A stretch of 64,000 nucleotides of DNA from positions 25,849,772 through 25,913,771 of the forward strand of contig NW_026622874.1 in NCBI RefSeq assembly GCF_023065955.2, written 5' to 3'. Shown here in pieces: positions 21,485-32,560 of the stretch. Source of the stretch: Ursus arctos. Lineage: Eukaryota > Chordata > Mammalia > Carnivora > Ursidae. The notes beneath the pieces are model-generated. The model was not told where the DNA came from. It ran no database searches and saw only the letters and a list, made by a program, of their open reading frames with translations. Position 1 is the stretch's first letter. Each line of letters begins with the position of its first letter. The translations under genes and the position numbers were made by a program.

Positions 21485-22639
21485 AATTGTTAAAGACAAG
21501 AGAAGGGAAGGAGACTTCTCTACACTTCCAGAGGATGAAAAAGCTAGTGGGATTACAGGTGATTTTTATCTTGTACAGAAAGTTGCTTCCCCTATTGTCT
21601 CAAGCCTGCAAAGGCTAGGAATACTAGGGTAGGTCCTAAGTTGGCACATTCGACAAGGAAGCGGTAGGCCCCCCAGCTATGTAGGGCATGCAAAGATATT
21701 GTGAAATGGCTCTGCCAGTATCCGCCCACTACCCACCTTCAGGCTATGGAAGAGAGGCCAGAAACCTTTAGGAGGTTTAAGAGGCCAGACCAAGGGTTTC
21801 CTTGTGGTGAGTGGTCTGTGCTGTGTTCTACAATCCGTCCCATCTCCACTCTGCTGTGGGAGATTTGCTCTCACCCTAAACGAAGTGAGAGGGCTTCACA
21901 AGAATTATTTGGAGATCTTGACCTGTGTCTTCTGGAATTTGAGGGACACAGCACCGGTTACGGACTTTCACCACAAGAAGCCTGAAGGTGAAACTCTGGT
22001 TGGAGGGGTCTGCCTTGCAGCAGAATGAAGAGACAAGGCTCGTTGGTAGGACGCTGCACTTCCACTGAAGGGTGGGCCACGGGATGGAGGGGGATCTCAT
22101 TCGTGGGCCACCTGTGAATGGTGTGAGGGATGCCACCCAAGATAACCACCTGAAGCATGAAAAGACCCGGCCGAAGGGCGCTATAGCCAGCAGTCCCTAG
22201 TAGAAGGCTCTCCTAGGTACAAAAGCCATGCTGGGTGACAACTGTGTCCATCACACAAGTGGGAACCACTTGCACCTAATCCTTCCTCAGGGGCCTCAAG
22301 AAAGAACAGCTTGGTGGGTAGAAAAGGAAGAGAAATCTTCCTTGCCTGCATTCCTCCTGCAGTTCAGCTTCCATGACTGAAGGAGGCCCGTCTAGAGGGG
22401 TGAGAGGTTTTCACGTGAACACAAGCTTGCAGGTGCAGCCCTGGACTTGACACGATTTTTACTGGACTCCATTGAGAGCGTTCTTGTGATTGAACGGGAC
22501 CAGGAAAACCAAGGGTTTCCTTCTAGAATGAGTTTTCTAGAGCAGCAGGAGGAAGGATACGAAGTTGTTTCTTCCTAGAGCTGTAGTGTGTCCAGGACAT
22601 TCAATAAATCTGCTACAGGTTTTTTGTGCTTTTCTGATT
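21485..22639. other. Unique noncoding DNA
   Basis: About 1.15 kb without a named repeat. Overlapping open frames of 65-94 codons on both strands around 21677-22158 are most simply chance. Confidence 0.4.
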
Positions 22640-23180
22640 TTCCAAATTTTACTTGGAGCACATATGACTCGCTGTCATTTAAATGCACATCTAACCATTT
22701 CACTTCTGTGCTTAAAACCCTTCAGTGTCTTCGCATTGTCCTCATGATAAAGGTTAATTTTTAAATATGGTTCATGAGGCTTTTCATGATCCGGCCCTTG
22801 CCTGTCTCTCTAGCTTCCTCTCCTGGCCTCCTCTCAGTCACACAGCCTGTAGTCCAGCCATATATACATAAAGGGTTTATTCATTTATTTATCTATTTTT
22901 AATTAATTAAAATTTCTTTAAAGTAGGGTTCCGCCCAACGTGGGGCTTGAACTCACAATCCTGAGATTAAGAGTCACGTGCCCTACCAACTGAGCCAATC
23001 GGGTGCCCCTGGACATAAAGATTCTAAATGCATCATGGTGTCCTGTGTCTCTCCTCAGCTCATGTTGTTCTTTTGGCCTAGAATATCCCTCACCCTCACT
23101 CTTGTCTGAAGGACTGGCTCTGATCCACCCTTCAGCTCTGGTACCACCCTTGCAACCTAAAAAAGCCTCAGTTGAAAAGT
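22640..23180 (+). repeat. L2 LINE, split by a SINE
   Basis: The left part has 'tgcttaaaacccttcagtgtcttcgcattgtcctcatgataaaggttaa' and 'catgatccggcccttgcctgtctctctagcttcctctcctg'. The right part continues with 'tttggcctagaatatccctcacc' and 'caccttcagctctggtaccacc'-like text. Both are in L2 consensus order, and the SINE at 22874-23011 lies between them. Confidence 0.7.
22874..23011 (-). mobile_element. Short-form Can-SINE inside L2
   Basis: The tRNA-like part is well preserved: 'tagggttccgcccaacgtggggcttgaactcacaatcctgagattaagagtc' and the inverted head 'ccaactgagccaatcgggtgcccc'. It lacks the CT-rich body. A short TSD acataaag flanks it (22866-22873 and 23013-23020). Probably an older subfamily. 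Confidence 0.85.
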
Positions 23181-24059
23181 TTCTTTCGGCCAGACATTGG
23201 GCTGTCCACTTGGTGCGTCCAGTGCTTGTGACCAGGTAGCCGGTAGGCCCTCTCTTTCCAATCCTATGAACAAACTTTCCAGCATACAAACGATGGGTGG
23301 TGCTCAGTCAATGTTTAGTGAGCAAAGTCAGGAGAGGCTAAGAAGCAGAGTCTTCGATCATCTTCCTGAAGATGAACACAGGAGTTAAGTTCTTGATGCC
23401 TTGTTGAAGCGAGGTGGGGAATACCAGGCAGGAGTCTGGGAAGAAGATGACTCCCTAGGGCTGATGGAGCTTACCCTCTGCCCCGCTGCAGGTCGGGCCA
23501 CCAACTTGCCCAAACAGTGACCGCTTTTACCTGCACTAGACCTTGACATCTGAAAGGCTCTGTCCTTGGCGTAGCTTGTGGCCAGGTTCTAATTTGGTCT
23601 TGTGAAATTACTCTTTAGGTTTCTGACCTGCAGGTCTTTCTCCTGAGCCCTGTTCCCTGCTAAGGGGATTGGATGATATGCGGGTGACACGTGTGGGATG
23701 CTGAGCATCACGTGGAAAGTTCTGGAGGAGAGTAAAAGCTCTAGAAGTCACATGTGCTGAGAAAGTTGGATCGTGCAGAGGTTTGGGCCAATTTTGCCTC
23801 AGAACTTGGTGCCAGGCTTCTCTCCCAGGCCCTTTGCTTTTCAATCTAATGAAACGCATTTGTGTTTTTGATTTTGCTCTCTTTTGTTTTGTTTTGCAGC
23901 AAGCAAGTAACTTCTGTTATTAAGCAGCCCATCACTTAGTCCCGAATCAGCTTCAGGCTTTCTAACTTGATTGGGACTCATCTGCCTCTTGGTTCTCTTG
24001 GCTGTTAACATGAACAGGAAGCCACAGAGTTTTCAGGTCCTTGGACTGGAAGGATTATA
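23181..24059. other. Unique noncoding DNA
   Basis: About 0.9 kb without recognised features apart from a short GTTTT patch at about 23882-23898. Confidence 0.4.
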
Positions 24060-24277
24060 ATACTTCACATTCATGAAATGCTTACAGGTTTGCAGATATT
24101 CCAGAATTTTAAAATACATTATGTCATCTGGATTTCATGAACACCTCTAAAGGAAGTGTTATCATCATTTGACAGATTTTACAGATGAAGAAAGGGAGCA
24201 CCAGCAAGCTCAGGTGATCGGTCTGAGGTTCTAGAGTTAATTAGTGCCGGATCCAGGACTCTGCTAACTCTACATCG
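24060..24277 (-). repeat. MIR SINE, antisense
   Basis: The phrases 'aagtgttatcatcatttgacagattttacagatgaagaaagggagcacc' and 'ctagagttaattagtgccggatccaggactctgctaac' are the reverse complement of the MIR core and head. Confidence 0.75.
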
Positions 24278-24837
24278 AGTGTTCCGTCCTGGAGTGTACT
24301 CGTGGTTTCCTCTATCTTGGCTAGTTCATGGCCCTGTGTCAGTATGATAAGGCCATTAATAACTGACGTTGTAGCCACTTGTGGTTAAGAGTTCAGAACA
24401 AAATCAATAATGACCATACCTCTTGGATGACTGTTTCAAAATCCTTCCAGGAGGTAGTTGGGCCCATCTAGGAAAGTAAACATTATATCAAGAATTCACT
24501 TAACATGTTGACTTTCTTAAAGCCAGCAGAGTTTTTGGTTCCAATTGTTCTGATGATGGTGTCAGAAGCAAGTCTATTTAATAAGTAGCCACACTCCCTG
24601 CCTTTTCCTCAGCAGCAGAACTTGGTCAATGGCATATTGGAAAGAGAGTTATGATCCCCTTAGAGGAATTCTAGGCTGTCCTCTGGGATACATTTGCAGG
24701 GCAAGTTAGGGATGATTTTCATTACAGAAAATTTGACATTAATTCTTTTATTCTAATTATACAGTCTTATTTTTATTTATTTAAAGAGTAAACATTTCCT
24801 CTGAATAAATAGAACAGCAATTATGGCTTGTTAAATA
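24278..24837. other. Unique noncoding DNA
   Basis: No family was recognised. The end is AT-rich. Confidence 0.4.
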
Positions 24838-24965
24838 CGACAGGATTCAAGTCTCTGTTCTACCAGTTACTTAGCTGTGACCTTGGGCAAGTTACCAACC
24901 CCGCCCCCCGCCTCAGTTTCTTCATCTATTAAACTGGAATACTAACACTCGCAAGGGTTTTGAAA
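24838..24965 (+). repeat. MIR SINE
   Basis: The core is clear: 'ttcaagtctctgttctaccagttacttagctgtgaccttgggcaagttaccaacc...cctcagtttcttcatctattaaactggaatac'. A C-rich insertion lies at 24900-24912. Confidence 0.85.
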
Positions 24966-25129
24966 ATTTCTTGGTGCCTCCTGAGTATCTGTCTCCCCAA
25001 TATCCATTTGGGGATCCTCCTTTCCTACTCTGTATCCCTCTGGCCTGCTTGGGGGCTCCACCACCTCCCTCCAGGAATGCCGAATGTGATCCAGAAGAAA
25101 CTCTGTGAGGCCCCTGGCCATACGGCCAG

Positions 25130-25470
25130 TTCAGGGATGAGCACGTGACCCCATCTAATTAGAGTGCATCTGAGCACTCAGGAGGAAGCGCTCGATTTCC
25201 CACCGAGAATAGACACTGGAAGACCGTCTGGCTGGAGCCGCTCCAGTCACCTGCCCGCACGTATAACCTGAGAACAAAGGCAACAGGCAAAGGAAGGTGG
25301 AGCCAATCCGGGAGACGGAGGGAGACAAGGTTCAGATAACATTGTTAGAATCCAGTCCTGTCTGAAGTCAGCCCTGTACCTGTCTCATGAGCCCGTAAAT
25401 GCCCTTTGCACTTATACCTGATTGGTTCAGGTAAATCAAGAGGATCCTACATGACACGACCTAAATTTGA
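25130..25470 (+). repeat. Possible ancient MER-type repeat
   Basis: The sequence has 'gcacgtgaccccatctaattagagtgc', 'gaaggtggagccaatccgggagacgg', 'tgtctcatgagcccgtaaatgccc'. This order recalls an old medium-reiterated element seen across mammals. I cannot name it and the edges are soft. Confidence 0.35.
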
Positions 25471-27482
25471 GAAGAAAATAATGTGCAGGCTTCTCCCACT
25501 ATCTGAAAGCAGAGCGTTCCTATGAACCCTCTCGTAAGCTGAGATGACCTAAAGCAAAGAAGCAATTACCATTCTGTAAATGAAAAATTTCTCTTTGAAT
25601 TTCTTTCTGTTATTAAAAAGAGCTACTGATGTGGGTCTCTCACAAAAGTGAAGTGGCATTTCACTTCGGAAAAGAGGAGACTTCATCTTTACCGTGAGTA
25701 TCAGGCACATTCTGCGGGGCGTGGTCAAGAGCCTGTCTTAATGAGAGCCTAAGCCCCGTGAGTCAAGAAGGCTTTCTTATCCTCTGAAACGTCTCTCTTT
25801 CCTTGGTACTGAGAGCTCTAGATGTCAAAAAGAGTCATTAATCCCTTTGTTTTAAGACCTTTAGAGAGAAGTTTCTTACTTAGCCATAGCGGCTGTGTGA
25901 ATGAGTTCATTAGTTCCGTTGCCCAGGGCGGATTTTATGACAGTGGCCCATAGAGATAGTGGAGGCCACGAGTGCCCGGTGGGGGTTGGGGGGAGCAAGA
26001 GGAACACAGCTGCACCCAGAGGAGACTGCAGGACTGGGCGTCCAACCATCTTCCTCCAGGGCAGGTGCTCTGGCTCTCCTCGGTAGCAGCCCCGCAAGAA
26101 GGTCCAGTCTATTTTAGAAGACATGTACTTTTTCTGAATTTAAAGAAGGGTATTTGGCTGAAATGGCCAGACACACCCTTGTCAAACAGCAAGCGCTGCA
26201 TGTAACCCCCTCCTCTGCTTCAGTACCCACAGCACCCCCCCCCCCCCCAATCCTAGCCCTCAGCTGCAGATGTTCCAGGGGAACCAAGGACCAGGACTTG
26301 GTGGCTAAAAGACAGCAGAAGCAGCCCGAGGTTGGGGCAGGGGCTGAGGAACAACCACACTGACAGGAGAATCAGAACTCTGCTCCTGTCAGGTGTGCAC
26401 AAGGCAGGGCCTCCGTGATTCTTGTCTGCAAAGGAGATAACTAGATACAGAGAATGGAGAAGCCACCTGGGTAAACAGTTTAAAGTTCTGTCAGAACAAG
26501 GACAGACATGCCCCTGGGTAAGGACCTGAGTCATAGTTCAAAGAAATTAGGCAGAGATTCCTGGAAGCAACAGTCCAACCAACTTCAGATGTCCTATTTA
26601 ACCTTCAAGGCTTCAACTCCCTCCCTCCCCCCCTTTTTCGTCCTTCCCTTCTTTTTATCCTTCTTTCCATCTTCCCTTTCTTTCCTCTTTTCTTCTAGTC
26701 TTTAATTCAGAGCCTTTGTTTTCCTCCTTTTAAGCATATATCTCCCAAAAGTCTCATTCTGTTGATACGAGTCGTTTCCTCCTCAAAGTCTCGTTCTGTG
26801 ACTGCATGGACACTCCCGGCTTCTCTTTATTCCCTAGCCGGTACCTGTCAGCCTCAGAACGCCAGAGAATTGCCCCACCTGCTTTGCCGGAATGGCCCTA
26901 AGCCACCGTCCTGGAGGTCAGAGCACAGAGCTCCCGGGAGGGTGGATCGTCTCTTCCTGAGCCTGGTGACTTATGGAAATAGACCGCTTACAAGAATGGA
27001 GAAAAAATTACAAAGGGAATAGAGCTCTTGTACATTCATGGTATTTAAGGCTGAGTTCCCACCCTCCAGGCTAAATTGCACTCCAACATTTTATCACTTT
27101 CTACTTCATTTTCACTCATCCTTTCACCCTTTATTTCACTGGTGCATTTCAGTAATTCTTCTGCACACACACACCCCAGCTAATATTAGCCCCAATACAA
27201 ATGAATATTTCTAAGTGTCTCTATCTCTTCATGACATGCATAAGATAATTTCTCTGATGCAAAAGGAGGTATGCAAGATACACAAGAGTGAGAGAGAATT
27301 CTTTATCATACACACCACTAAATAGACTATGATGAATAATAATAGTCTCCTATTACGAATAATAGGAGTCTAAGCAACAAGTTAGGATACTTTAACTCCC
27401 TTAAAGTCACATGCCCTATCAACAACTTGATCCCGCCATTTAGAAACATTTTTCTATACTACAGAATTTATTAACTGTCTTC
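25471..27482. other. Unique noncoding DNA with homopolymer and pyrimidine tracts
   Basis: A C15 run sits at 26234-26248 and a C/T-rich tract at 26605-26700. The C/T tract holds the stop-poor frame at 26508-26705, which I attribute to composition. An ACACACACCCC patch lies at 27164-27178. No known repeat family or exon was recognised. Confidence 0.45.
26234..26248. repeat. Poly-C run
   Basis: A run of about 15 cytosines, long for a nuclear mononucleotide C tract and likely prone to length error in replication and sequencing. Confidence 0.9.
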
Positions 27483-27932
27483 TTTTAGACAGGGTTCTCC
27501 AGAGACACAGAACAGATAGACAGACAGAGAGATAAACAAACAAGGAATTGACTCCCATGATTCTGGAGGCTGAGAAGTCCCACCATCTGCTGTCTATAAA
27601 CTGGAGAAACAGGAAAACTGGTGTGTAGTTCCAGTCCAAACCTGACGGCCTGAGAACCCAGGGAGTCGATGATGTAAGTCTCAGTCCAAGTGCAGGAGAA
27701 AGCCAATGCCCCGGAACAAGTAGTCTGGCTGAGGATGAATTCTTCTTTCCTCTGCATTTTTGCTCTGGTCAAGTGCTCAACAAATTGGATCAAGCCCACC
27801 TACAATGGGGAGAGCACTCCGCTTTACTCAGCCTATTGATGCAAATGTTAATCTTGTCCAGAAACAACATTTAACCAAATATCTGGGCACCCTGTGTCCA
27901 GATCAAGATGATACATAAAAGTAACCGTCACA
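27483..27932 (-). mobile_element. ERVL LTR, MLT2-like, antisense
   Basis: In antisense it begins 'agacagggttctccagagacacagaacagatagac' and continues 'ggaattgactcccatgattctggaggctgagaagtccc', 'gctgaggatgaattcttctttcctctgc', 'gcctattgatgcaaatgttaatcttgtccag', 'aatatctgggcaccctgtgtcc'. It closes with 'acataaaagtaaccgtcaca'. This is the MLT2 LTR order, full length or nearly so. No matching internal sequence adjoins it, so it is probably a solo LTR. Confidence 0.85.
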
Positions 27933-28025
27933 TGGCTCTATGATGAAAGTAATGATATTAATTGAAATGTAAGCAGTGGTAATAACCTGACAGCTCAAAA
28001 TAGCAGCACACTTGAAAGATGCAAA

Positions 28026-28345
28026 GATTCTCAACAACTATTTATTGAGTGGCTACAATGTACCAGGCACCGTCTGGACCAGGAAAGGTCAAGGGTGACT
28101 GATTCTGCTTTGGAGGACCAGGAAAGATTTCTACAAAGCCAGTAACACTTCAGTTGAGTTTTCCAAGAAGAATGAGTATTCATAAGATTATCAAGGGAAA
28201 AGGGACATTTCAGGCAGGGGGAAGAGGATGATTCTGGGAAGTGTGAGTGGTTCCATATGGCTGGAGTAAAAGGTCGCTATAAAGGAAAGTGTCAGGAAAT
28301 GCACAGGGATAGGTAGAGGCTAGCTCGTAAGGGCCTTGTAGATTG
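28026..28345 (-). repeat. L2 LINE 3' region, antisense, part 1
   Basis: Starts with 'caacaactatttattgagtggctacaatgtaccaggcaccgtctgg', the inverted L2 3' end. It continues with 'ttcaggcagggggaagagg' and 'ctagctcgtaagggccttgtagattgggg', which correspond to internal L2 phrases further upstream in the element. Confidence 0.75.
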
Positions 28346-28384
28346 GGGTACACACTGTAGCTTGCCATCCCATGAGCCGTTTCT

Positions 28385-28885
28385 CCTTCTTACGAGCAGA
28401 ACTTTGATTTGTTCAGCTGGTGAAGTGTCCAGGGTCAAGCCATAATCAGGATTGGCCTAAGCCATCTAGACAGTCTGCTTTACCTTTGATGAAAATGCTT
28501 GGTCTAGGGCTGGGTATGGCACTCGGTCTGGCTAAAAAAATAAAAGAAATCTGGTGGCAGGACAACACTGACGAAAGAGTTTCATCTTTGATTAAAAAAA
28601 AAAAAAAAAAGAATTGTGTACCAGGAGTTCCCTTTCTCCTTCCTCCCTTCCTTTGTGATTTAGATGTTGTCGCATGAGGATGTGATATCTAGAGTTGCCA
28701 CAGCCATCTCGTGACCCCAATGAAAGCCTGAGGATGAAAGCCACCCCGTGAGGATGGAAGAGAAAGGACAGAAAGTTTGGGGGTCTCCAACAACATCACA
28801 GAGGCACCAAACCCATTGTAAGACCGCCTATTTTAGGAATAGCGTGTGGCTAAAGCCACTGTTAATTTTGCTTGCGGTTCGATTT
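28385..28885 (+). mobile_element. Ancient MER-type element inserted in L2
   Basis: The segment has 'tgagtccagg'-like heads, 'aagccataatcaggattggcctaagccatctag', 'gttgccacagccatctcgtgacc', 'tgaggatgaaagccaccccgtgaggatgg' and near its end 'taaagccactgttaattttg'. The order matches a mammalian interspersed element with 'aagccactgttattttggg' near its 3' end. A run of about 19 A at 28592-28610 interrupts it. The family is not named. Confidence 0.45.
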
Positions 28886-28916
28886 GTCATGATGTTGTCA
28901 ATGCCAAGGATGACAT

Positions 28917-29270
28917 TTGTATGTATGGCTAAGGAGTTTGGACCTTGATCGTGAAAAGGAATGGGAGCAGTGGAAGGGTTTATGCAAGGGAATGAGTTGC
29001 CAATTTGTGCTTGAAAACCGGAACTCCGGCTGCTGTGTGCAGAACGCGCTGCTAAGCAAGAAAGCAAGTCAGAGAGCTCAGTTACACGGCTACCGCCCCG
29101 CCCGGGAGAGTAGGAGGAACCGAAGCAAAAGAAGAAGTACTGAAAACTGGGGAGAAGGGGAGAAGTCGGAGAGCTATTTTTAAGTCGAAATAACTTAATG
29201 ACTAAGTGGACGTAGGAGGTGGGGAAGACAGGAGAATCAAGGATAGCTCAGGGTTTCTGGCTCATCTGAC
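28917..29270 (-). repeat. L2 LINE region, antisense, part 2
   Basis: The order 'aaggagtttggaccttgatcgtgaaaaggaatgggagcagtggaagggtttatgc' then 'ctccggctgctgtgtgcagaacg' then 'agacaggagaatcaaggatagctcagggtttctggctc' continues the antisense L2 from 28026-28345. This implies that the intervening element split the older L2. Confidence 0.7.
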
Positions 29271-29274
29271 TCGA

Positions 29275-29375
29275 GAGACAGGACTTCTGACTCCAATTCT
29301 GGCTTTGTCACAAGCTAGTCCAGTGTTGCTAGGCTAGTTTCCTCTCACTTCAAGAGGGTCAGATGAGAAATGTGA
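29275..29375 (+). repeat. Possible MIR fragment
   Basis: The text 'gacaggacttctgactccaattctggctttgtcacaagctag' and 'tagtttcctctcacttcaagagggtcagatgag' resembles the MIR head and core, but is too diverged for certainty. Confidence 0.4.
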
Positions 29376-30344
29376 TAGCAGATAGATGCCATCTCTCCTG
29401 ACAGTTCCAACTCCCAAGAGCACTTTTTGCTGAGAGGACTAAAAGGGGCCAGGAGGACCACCCTGGGGAAGGAGGAACCCCCCTCCCTCCCCTGGATCCT
29501 CAGGTCTGTTTGTATAGCACTGGATGGAGGGCGACTTTGAGTTTGCTCTGCCTTTTCGGCTTAGATCGACGGCAGTTAGAGGAGTGGGGCAGAGGGCATC
29601 ATGATGCATGGGTGCTGTCCAAGCGTGCAAAGTAAAACCAGCCAAGCATCATTTCTCATATACTCTCAAGACGTATCCTTTATTGAACTCTCATATAAAG
29701 CCTTGTCCACGCATCCTAGGATTCACTACCGGGCACGGAGGTCTTTCGCCTCTGCACATCGTCAGCTGCAAAGGGCAACGATTAGGCAGAAAAAAACAGT
29801 TGTTCCTTTTTTCTCGAGGGCTAGAAACAATGGAACAGGTAACAAAGATGCCTTTACCCCCCGGGGGGTGGGGGAGGGGATGATGCAAACCCGAGGAGAA
29901 AGCCCAGGGACTGTTGCTGGGATACGTGGCTGCTGGGTTGCAGAGGTCACAGAACCACCGAAAAGGTTTCACAAGTGACTAATTATTTTTGTTTTATTTC
30001 TCCTTATCGAGGGGTTGCCTCAGGCACCAAGACTTACTACAGTTCCAACACTTAATCTTTCTCACTCCTATGCCACATTATATATTAGTTTCACACTCTA
30101 TCTCATCGGATCGGGAGGAATGGTTGAGAAATACGAGGTCTAGACTCTTCCCTCTATTCAGAGCGATTCCGTAAAGGCCATGGCTGCTCTGGACCTCCCC
30201 TCCCTCCTCCCCCCCTCCCCCCATGGGATCAGGGGGAGGCCTCTGTCGCAACTGCATCATAATTCAACATCTCTTCCTGCCAATCCTGTTTCACGCCCTC
30301 TCTTAGAGGGATTGTTCCCGGTAGCACTCCCCAATAAAATTCCT
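29376..30344. other. Unique noncoding DNA
   Basis: Overlapping open frames of 90-125 codons on both strands at 29601-29978 have no domain. G-rich (29858-29877) and C-rich (30198-30222) patches occur. Nothing else was recognised. Confidence 0.4.
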
Positions 30345-30890
30345 GCATCTGTCAAAGAAAAACCAGAGCTGGACGGTAGGTAAAGCAGTAAAAGCATTTC
30401 ATTCAGGAACTATCGCAATAGAAGAAAAGAGGTCTCAGTATAGAGCTGGGCTCGAGTCCAAATTCAACAAGGACAAGTAGTGGGGATTTATAGCCAAGGA
30501 GCAGTGTTGGGGGTCAGTGGATGGAAAATTACTAAGAGAAAACATCAGGAGCCAGGGAAGATTCTGACGAAAATGCCTTGGAAAGATTCTTACTGGTGGC
30601 AGCCCAGGGTGATCAGTATCTCCCGGGGGATGCTAGGGGGTGAAGGATTTCCCTGGGTACAGAGGATGATCAGATATCCAGGGAGGGGGATCCTCTGTAA
30701 ACTAGCTTAGGATTTTTGCTGAAACTGGGGGATGAAGTCTTGACAAGGACAGACACTGAAGCCCAAGGTCAAAGCCTAGTCGAGAAGAAGCCTTAGGAGA
30801 CTGACCGGAGTTTGGTCAGGGAGACAGTCTTCACTTTCAAATTTCTGACCGTTTCCTGGGGAACCTGACCCATGACACCAACATACAATC
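30345..30890. repeat. Candidate ancient LTR-like repeat
   Basis: The phrases 'gagctggacggtaggtaaagcagtaaaagcatttcattcaggaactatcgcaat', 'ggtctcagtatagagctgggctcgagtccaaattcaacaaggacaag' and 'tgaccgtttcctggggaacctgacccatgacacc' have the feel of an endogenous-retrovirus LTR in antisense. I could not match it to a named family or find terminal repeats. Confidence 0.35.
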
Positions 30891-30932
30891 ATCAATCAAC
30901 TCTATTTTTCTGGGCAAGCACGGGTCCATACT

Positions 30933-30933
30933 C

Positions 30934-30967
<34 letters not shown>

Positions 30968-30968
30968 T
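30933..30968. repeat. Compound (CT)n(CA)n microsatellite
   Basis: A run of CTCTCT units passes directly into CACACACAC with one CG-containing interruption (cacgcac). Confidence 0.9.
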
Positions 30969-31947
30969 CCTCTATTCTTATTATCATTTTATTATTTTCT
31001 AAAAGATAATTTAATTCCAACAAAGAAAAAAGCATAGACTCAGAATTAAAAATGCTTTGAATTAAAGAAGTTTAGTTTAATTAAGAAACAAAACCCTTAG
31101 TTAGACAAAGATTTCTCAGGACACAAAAAGCATGAACCATAAAAAAAAATCGGTGGATTAGACTTCATCAATATTTAAAACTCTGCTCTTTAAATGCCAC
31201 TAAAAGACAGGCACAGATTAGGAGAAAATATTTGCCAAAAACATATCTGACAGGACTTGTTTCCAGAAACTCTCCCAAAGCACAAACAACTCAATTTTTA
31301 ATATGGACAAAAGCTCTCTTAATAAAAAGAGAGAGAGAGAGAGAGATGGAAAATAAGCCCATGAAAAGATACTCAAGATCATTATCAGGGAAATGTAAAG
31401 TAAAACCACAATGAAATATCACTATCCACCCATTAGAATGGCAGGAGCAAGCAAACGAACAAACCAAAAAACAAACTCTAATAATACCACGTACTGACAA
31501 GAATGTTGAGTAACTTGAACTCTCATACCTTGCTGGTAAGAATGCAAAATGGTGCAGCCATTTTGGAAAACAACATGGCAGTTTTTCATAAAGTTAAACA
31601 TACATGTACCACATAACCCAACAATCCTACTCCTAGATATTTACCCAAGAGAAATAAAAATACATACTCACACAAAGACCTGTAAACAAATGTTTATAGC
31701 AGCTTATTCATAATTGCCAAAAATGGAAAACAATCTCTGTGTCCGTCAACTGAGAAATGGGCAAACAAATTATGGTACCACCATACAAGGGAATACTACT
31801 CAGCTATTGAAAGGACGAACTCATGAAACACACAATAACATGAATAAATCTCAAAATAATTATACTAACTGAAAGAAGGCAGACACAAAATGCTGCATAT
31901 GTATGATTCTACTTATATAACATTCTGGAAAAGAAAATTATAGGGAT

Positions 31948-32150
31948 GGGGCGCCTGGGTGGCACAGCAGTTAAGCGTCTGCCTTCGGCTCTGAGTGTGA
32001 TCCGGCGTTACGGGATCGAGCCCCACATCAGGCTCCTCTCCTATGAGCCTGCTTCTTCCTCTCCCACTCCCCCTGCTTGTGTTCCCTCTCTCGCTGGCTG
32101 TCTCTCTCTCTGTCAAATAAATAAATAAAAAATCTTAAAAAAAAAAAAAA
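31948..32150 (+). mobile_element. Can-SINE, sense, young ursid-like variant
   Basis: The head 'ggggcgcctgggtggcacagcagttaagcgtctgcc', then 'gtgatccggcgttacgggatcgagccccacatcaggctcc', 'gagcctgcttcttcctctcccactcccc' and 'ctctctcgctggctgtctc' mark the young variant. The long A-tail is intact. TSDs of about 15 bp, gaaaattatagggat (31933-31947) and aaaaattatggggat (ending at 32169), flank it. Confidence 0.93.
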
Positions 32151-32332
32151 GAAAAAAAATTATGGGGATAGAAGTTAGATCAGTGTTTGACAGGTCCTAG
32201 GGGAAAGTTTTGGGGTTGATAAATAAATACTGTATTTTGACTATCTTGGTAGCTTCACAACTATTTATATTACTCAATATTCATAGAACTGTGAATGTGA
32301 AAGGGTGAATTTTGCTGTATTAAATTGTACCT

Positions 32333-32526
32333 TAAGGAGCGCCTGGCTAAGTGATGACTTTTTATTTTGGCTCAGGTTATGATCCCAGAGCCCTGGGATT
32401 GATCCCCAAGTCAGGCTCCCTGCTCAACGGAGAGTCTGCTTCTCCCTCTTCCTCTGCCCCTTCCTCTGCTCTCTCTCTCTCTCTACCTCACTCTCTCTCT
32501 CTCAGATAAATACGTAAATAAATCTT
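32333..32526 (+). mobile_element. Can-SINE, sense, decayed head
   Basis: The head is damaged ('taaggagcgcctggctaagtgatgac' lacks the usual ggtggctcag block), but 'ctcaggttatgatcccagagccctgggattgatcccc', the CT-rich body and the tail 'aaatacgtaaataaatc' are clear. TSDs are ttaaattgtacct (32320-32332) and ttaaattgtgcct (32527-32539). Confidence 0.9.
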
Positions 32527-32560
32527 TTAAATTGTGCCTCCAAAAACCTAACTTAACACA

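Larger units (their letters stand above)
31010..32560 (+). repeat. L1 LINE, ORF2 C-terminal region and 3' UTR, carrying two SINEs
   Basis: The sense strand carries decayed L1 ORF2 end signatures. They include 'ggacacaaaaagcatgaaccataaa', 'aaacatatctgacaggacttgtttccag', 'aatggcaggagcaagc', 'ccttgctggtaagaatgcaaaatggtgcagccattttgg', 'caacaatcctactcctagatatttacccaagagaaa' and 'gggaatactactcagctattgaaa'. The 3' UTR continues past the SINE at 31948-32150 and is hit again at 32333-32526. All frames have stops, for example in the short open piece at 31232-31414. It is a 5'-truncated, inactive copy. Confidence 0.88.

Noticed and set aside
29601..29978. Overlapping 90-125-codon frames on both strands
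   Set aside because: Open frames in several registers of one GC-richer segment, none with a domain.
31232..31414. Possible L1 ORF2 coding piece
   Set aside because: Real homology to the ORF2 end but with stops on both sides. It is part of a dead L1 and not a gene.
31948..32020. tRNA-like sequence with A and B boxes
   Set aside because: It is the tRNA-Lys-derived head of a Can-SINE and cannot form a complete tRNA cloverleaf. The same applies to the other SINE heads, so no tRNA gene is called.
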